From positions 1 to 37,570 of the forward strand of contig JANQQI010000107.1 of assembly GCA_028285085.1 (NCBI GenBank): DNA of 37,570 nt. The letters are read 5' to 3'. Below the pieces are notes generated by a model. The model did no database searches and was not told the origin of the DNA. It was given only the letters and a program-made list of their open reading frames with translations. The position numbers were made by a program, and so were the translations under genes. The DNA comes from Saprospiraceae bacterium. Its GTDB lineage: Bacteria; Bacteroidota; Bacteroidia; Chitinophagales; Saprospiraceae. Positions 34,852-37,570 of the stretch are shown one piece after another (positions within the stretch are counted from its first letter, which is position 1; each line of letters opens with the position of its first letter).

Positions 34852-36537
34852 ATGATTCGGTACTATCATCTGTTTTGGATTATCCTGAGTTTGACCTGCT
34901 GGTCTTGCCATACTCAAGAGTTTGACTTTGAGCTACCCAAAACCATCATGCAACAAGAAGGAGATAATTTGGAGTGGAAGAATAAAACCATCGATGATCG
35001 AGAATGGAATCAGACAAGTACTCGCTTGCTGGATTCCATCTTCTGGATTAGGATGCATTTTGATTTTAAACAAGGACTCGAACCCAATCGCCATAAAGGA
35101 ATTCATCTTTTTGGACTTGGCGCCCAAGAAGTTTATTGGGACGGTTATTATATTGGTCATAATGGCCAGCCAGGGATTGATCAGGAAGCAGAAATCCCTG
35201 GCCAAGTAAGTCCATATTTTTTGCTACCCGATTCTTTGGCCCAGCCGGGGGAGCACGTTTTGGCGTTGCGATTTTCTCAGCATCACGAGCGATCTAAATT
35301 TCGGTTCATTCATGCTTTAGTGGCGGATTACGCTGAACTACTACAGCTACCACTGATCGTTACTAGTTTTATCCACATCCTTGCTGGTGCCTATTTGCTG
35401 GCAGCCATCTATTTTCTCTTTCTGTTTTTGAGCCATCGGAGGGCACCTACCGTGCTGATATTTAGTGTAAACTGCTTTGTTTTTTTTAGCCTCATTTTGA
35501 TGGAGTATCTCAAGTACTATGTCCCGTATACCTACGATTGGCATTATACGCGATTGAGTGTTATTGGTTTATTGACTATGACCGCGGCATTTATGGTACC
35601 GCTGTTTTTTGCTTTACAGTTTACCTTGCCGAGGCGGCGACTTTGGTTGGGCCTGTATGCACTAGTGCTACTATTTTTTTTCTTCAAGCAGTTTTTGCAC
35701 GGAGAATATGACACAGCGGCGCGTTCGATGGGGGAATGGATGTGGATAAGTTCTTTGTTAATGGTGGGTTATGCGAGTATTCGCAGAATCAAAGGGGCAT
35801 CTATCGTTTTAATAGGCCTCTTGCTCAGTGGAATTTGCGACTTCTTCTTTATTTATGATATCAGCTTATACCTCAGCTTTACCATCATTGTCTTTTGCAT
35901 GTTTTACCTCTTGACGGTAAGTGGGAGAGAGGAGCAAAAGACCTACGAAGCGACTTTATTGTTGTCAGAACGATTGAAAATTGAATTATTAAAAAAACAA
36001 ATACGGCCACATTTTTTAATGAATACTTTGACCAGTTTGATAGATTGGGTCGAAGAGTCACCTCGGGAAGGGGTGAAATTTATGGAAGCACTGGCCGAAG
36101 AACTGAAATTGCTCAATCAGATGGCTGACCATCAGCTCATTCCCATCGCTCAGGAAATTCAGCTGTGTAAAACCCATCTAAAAGTGATGGCATATCGTAA
36201 GGAGGTTAATTATTGCTGGGAGGATAGTGGAATTGATGAAAAACAAATGATTCCTCCGGGGCTGATTCATACGGCGCTGGAAAATGGAATTACGCATAGC
36301 ATGCCTCTGGACGATGGTTCTATTCGTTTTCAACTACAATTCGAAAAACAACTGAATCAATTGGAGTATACGCTTTTGACTATTGCTAAGAATCGATCTC
36401 AGACGCCATTGCGGAAAGGCACCGGCTTACGCTACATCGAATCTCGGCTAACCGAGAGCTACGGTAAAAACTGGCAACTCATTTCAAAAGAAACCAATGA
36501 AGGATGGATGACTCAATTCAGAGTATTCTCGGCTTAA
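34852..36537 (+). CDS. LytS-type histidine kinase with periplasmic jelly-roll and 7TM region
   Basis: A 561-residue sensor kinase. After an N-terminal signal or first membrane segment (FWIILSLTCWSC, not a canonical lipobox), residues about 25-155 form a beta-rich domain (IHLFGLGAQEVYWDGYYIG; GEHVLALRFS) like the 7TMR-DISM/galactose-binding jelly-roll. Seven hydrophobic segments span about 166-355. The catalytic part is of the His_kinase/LytS class: KKQIRPHFLMNTLTSLIDW with His387, an N-box variant LENGITHS (Asn478) in place of ENAIKHN, and GTGLRYIESRL for the glycine motif. It overlaps the LytTR gene by 34 nt, so the two are a cognate pair. The jelly-roll suggests sensing of a sugar or envelope component; that is inference. 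Confidence 0.9.
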   Translation: MIRYYHLFWIILSLTCWSCHTQEFDFELPKTIMQQEGDNLEWKNKTIDDREWNQTSTRLLDSIFWIRMHFDFKQGLEPNRHKGIHLFGLGAQEVYWDGYYIGHNGQPGIDQEAEIPGQVSPYFLLPDSLAQPGEHVLALRFSQHHERSKFRFIHALVADYAELLQLPLIVTSFIHILAGAYLLAAIYFLFLFLSHRRAPTVLIFSVNCFVFFSLILMEYLKYYVPYTYDWHYTRLSVIGLLTMTAAFMVPLFFALQFTLPRRRLWLGLYALVLLFFFFKQFLHGEYDTAARSMGEWMWISSLLMVGYASIRRIKGASIVLIGLLLSGICDFFFIYDISLYLSFTIIVFCMFYLLTVSGREEQKTYEATLLLSERLKIELLKKQIRPHFLMNTLTSLIDWVEESPREGVKFMEALAEELKLLNQMADHQLIPIAQEIQLCKTHLKVMAYRKEVNYCWEDSGIDEKQMIPPGLIHTALENGITHSMPLDDGSIRFQLQFEKQLNQLEYTLLTIAKNRSQTPLRKGTGLRYIESRLTESYGKNWQLISKETNEGWMTQFRVFSA

Positions 36538-37235
36538 AGGTCTTGATCGTTGAAGATGAAGCCCGAATTGCCCGCCGGATTGAGCGTTTGCTGAATGCCC
36601 TGCTGGGGAAAAAGTTGGTGAAACTCCTGAAAGCCGATGATCTGGCAAAAGCCACTCAGCTTTTGGCCGAGGAAGATATAGATTTATTGCTTTTAGATTT
36701 AAATTTAAATGGTAGCAGCGGGTTTGATCTACTCAAACAAGCGACGGCACAATCTTTCCACACCATTATTATTTCTGCTTACGAAGAACAGGCCATTACC
36801 GCTTTTGAGTACGGCGTCCTGGATTTTATTCCCAAACCCTTTAATGCCGCTCGCCTGGAAAAAGCACTCAAAAGGTTGACGCAGACACAAAGTGAAGCCG
36901 CGGCCTTACGCTATTTAGCCGTTAGAAAGCGGCAACAAATTCAACTCATCGATTTACAAGAGATTAAGTACATACAAGGGGCTGGCATTTATTCTGAACT
37001 ACATCTACAGGATGGGACGACCGCCTTGCATAATAAAACGTTGGATCGACTCGCCCAGTTATTGCCTCTTTCTTTTTTGCGCATTCACAAATCTTATATT
37101 GTGCCTCAACGAGAAGCGGAAGCACTCATCATCCAAGCCGGTGGGAAATATCAGTTGCGTTTAAAAGATGATAGCCTGTTACCGATTGGTCGGACGCGTT
37201 ACAAGCAACTAAAAAAGGAGTGGTTCGCCGAATAG
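36504..37235 (+). CDS. LytTR-family response regulator, second copy
   Basis: A 243-residue receiver-LytTR protein. Receiver: EDE at 17-19, phospho-acceptor Asp65 (LLLLDLNLNG), Ser91 (IIISAYEE; Ser where the first copy has Thr) and Lys111 (FIPKPF). LytTR part from about residue 140: YLAVRKRQQIQLIDLQEIKYIQ, FLRIHKSYIV, and the closing LPIGRTRYKQL. The ATG at 36504 lies inside the kinase gene (34-nt overlap). The stop codon sits inside the loop of a terminator hairpin, so the last codons form the left arm. Confidence 0.92.
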   Translation: MDDSIQSILGLKVLIVEDEARIARRIERLLNALLGKKLVKLLKADDLAKATQLLAEEDIDLLLLDLNLNGSSGFDLLKQATAQSFHTIIISAYEEQAITAFEYGVLDFIPKPFNAARLEKALKRLTQTQSEAAALRYLAVRKRQQIQLIDLQEIKYIQGAGIYSELHLQDGTTALHNKTLDRLAQLLPLSFLRIHKSYIVPQREAEALIIQAGGKYQLRLKDDSLLPIGRTRYKQLKKEWFAE

Positions 37236-37250
37236 TGAACCACTCCTTTT
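37213..37250. terminator. Bidirectional terminator overlapping the LytTR stop
   Basis: AAAAGGAGTGGTTC (37213-37226) and GAACCACTCCTTTT (37237-37250) are a perfect 14-bp stem with a 10-nt loop. The U tract that follows on the minus strand makes it a good terminator for thrS and, in the other direction, for the LytTR operon. Confidence 0.85.
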
Positions 37251-37273
37251 GCGTATCGTGAATGAAGCTTATC

Positions 37274-37570
37274 TTACAATAAGCCTTGGAAATATTCAAT
37301 AAAGGCATCGACTTTCATGGCACCTAAGTCTCCAGCACCTTGATCGCCCTGGCCAGATTGACGTACGGATACCATGCCTTCCGCTTCTTCCTTCTCACCA
37401 ATGATGAGCATGAATGGAATCTTGGCGGCCTGCGCATCGAAAATTTTACGCCCGATTTTCTCGGCCCGATCATCGATCTCTCCGCGAATATCTGCCGCAC
37501 TCAATTGATTGGCAATTTGGCGCGCGTAGTCATTGTATTTTTCACTAATGGTCAGGATGCGGAATTGATC
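37274..37570 (-). CDS. thrS: Threonyl-tRNA synthetase, C-terminal part (continues past right edge)
   Basis: The minus-strand frame is open to the window end and reads QFRILTISEKYNDYARQIANQL, then DIRGEIDDRAEKIGRKI, IPFMLIIGEKEEAEGMVSVR and a GDQGAGDLGAM tail. This is the anticodon-binding domain of class II threonyl-tRNA synthetase, which charges tRNA-Thr. Relatives show the same EIDDRxEKIGxKI and IPxMLxxGEKE motifs. The catalytic core and N-terminus are outside the window. The TTG at 37504 is not a start. Ends in VDAFIEYFQGLL. Confidence 0.93.
   Translation of the reverse strand, partial: DQFRILTISEKYNDYARQIANQLSAADIRGEIDDRAEKIGRKIFDAQAAKIPFMLIIGEKEEAEGMVSVRQSGQGDQGAGDLGAMKVDAFIEYFQGLL

Noticed and set aside
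37274-37504. Separate small gene beginning at 37504
   Set aside because: The frame continues upstream to the window edge and reads as the ThrS anticodon-binding domain.
1-37570. CRISPR array, tRNA, rRNA, insertion sequence or prophage
   Set aside because: No repeated spacers, cloverleaf-like stretches, transposase or phage structural ORFs were seen.

Overview
The window looks like a chromosomal segment of a Bacteroidota bacterium, most likely Saprospiria (Lewinella/Haliscomenobacter-like). Reasons: several secreted proteins end in Por/type IX secretion (T9SS) sorting domains; there is a TonB-dependent receptor of the plug-barrel type common in this group, two LytS/LytTR two-component pairs and an AraC regulator with a membrane sensor; genes lack Shine-Dalgarno sites; and a few start regions carry the Bacteroidota -7 motif TAnnTTTG. 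The assignment is by inspection only.

Layout. 1-3603: 3' part of a TonB-dependent receptor followed at once by a LytS-type kinase and an overlapping LytTR regulator. 3671-6367: membrane-linked AraC regulator and a serine-hydrolase lipoprotein. 6368-6509: two inverted repeats between convergent genes. 6554-7396 (-): small T9SS-sorted protein. 7801-14400: a 2199-residue exported protein of unknown function. 14518-18724: an AT-richer, three-gene cluster that I read as a polymorphic-toxin locus in which carrier/pre-toxin and candidate nuclease are separate exported proteins, followed by an overlapping gene for a cytosolic propeller-like candidate immunity protein. 18742-21593 (-): small membrane protein, a GCS2-family ligase fused to a CBS pair, and a free-standing CBS pair protein. 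21747-24863 (-): CotH-family T9SS cargo. 25061-26964: a membrane-anchored hypothetical and a helical-repeat hypothetical, tail to tail. 27156-31421: large FG-GAP repeat T9SS cargo. 31691-32788: two tandem paralogous small exported proteins with a duplicated leader. 32861-34672 (-): serine hydrolase with TPR tail. 34852-37235: second LytS/LytTR pair. 37274-37570 (-): 3' end of thrS.

How it fits together. Most of the window is cell-surface biology: sensing (two LytS/LytTR pairs, AraC-7TM regulator), uptake (TonB receptor), and T9SS-exported or periplasmic proteins. The part most likely to be a little-described system is 7801-18724, where a giant exported protein precedes a split toxin-like pair and a candidate immunity gene. 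No tRNA, rRNA, CRISPR array, transposase or phage gene was seen.
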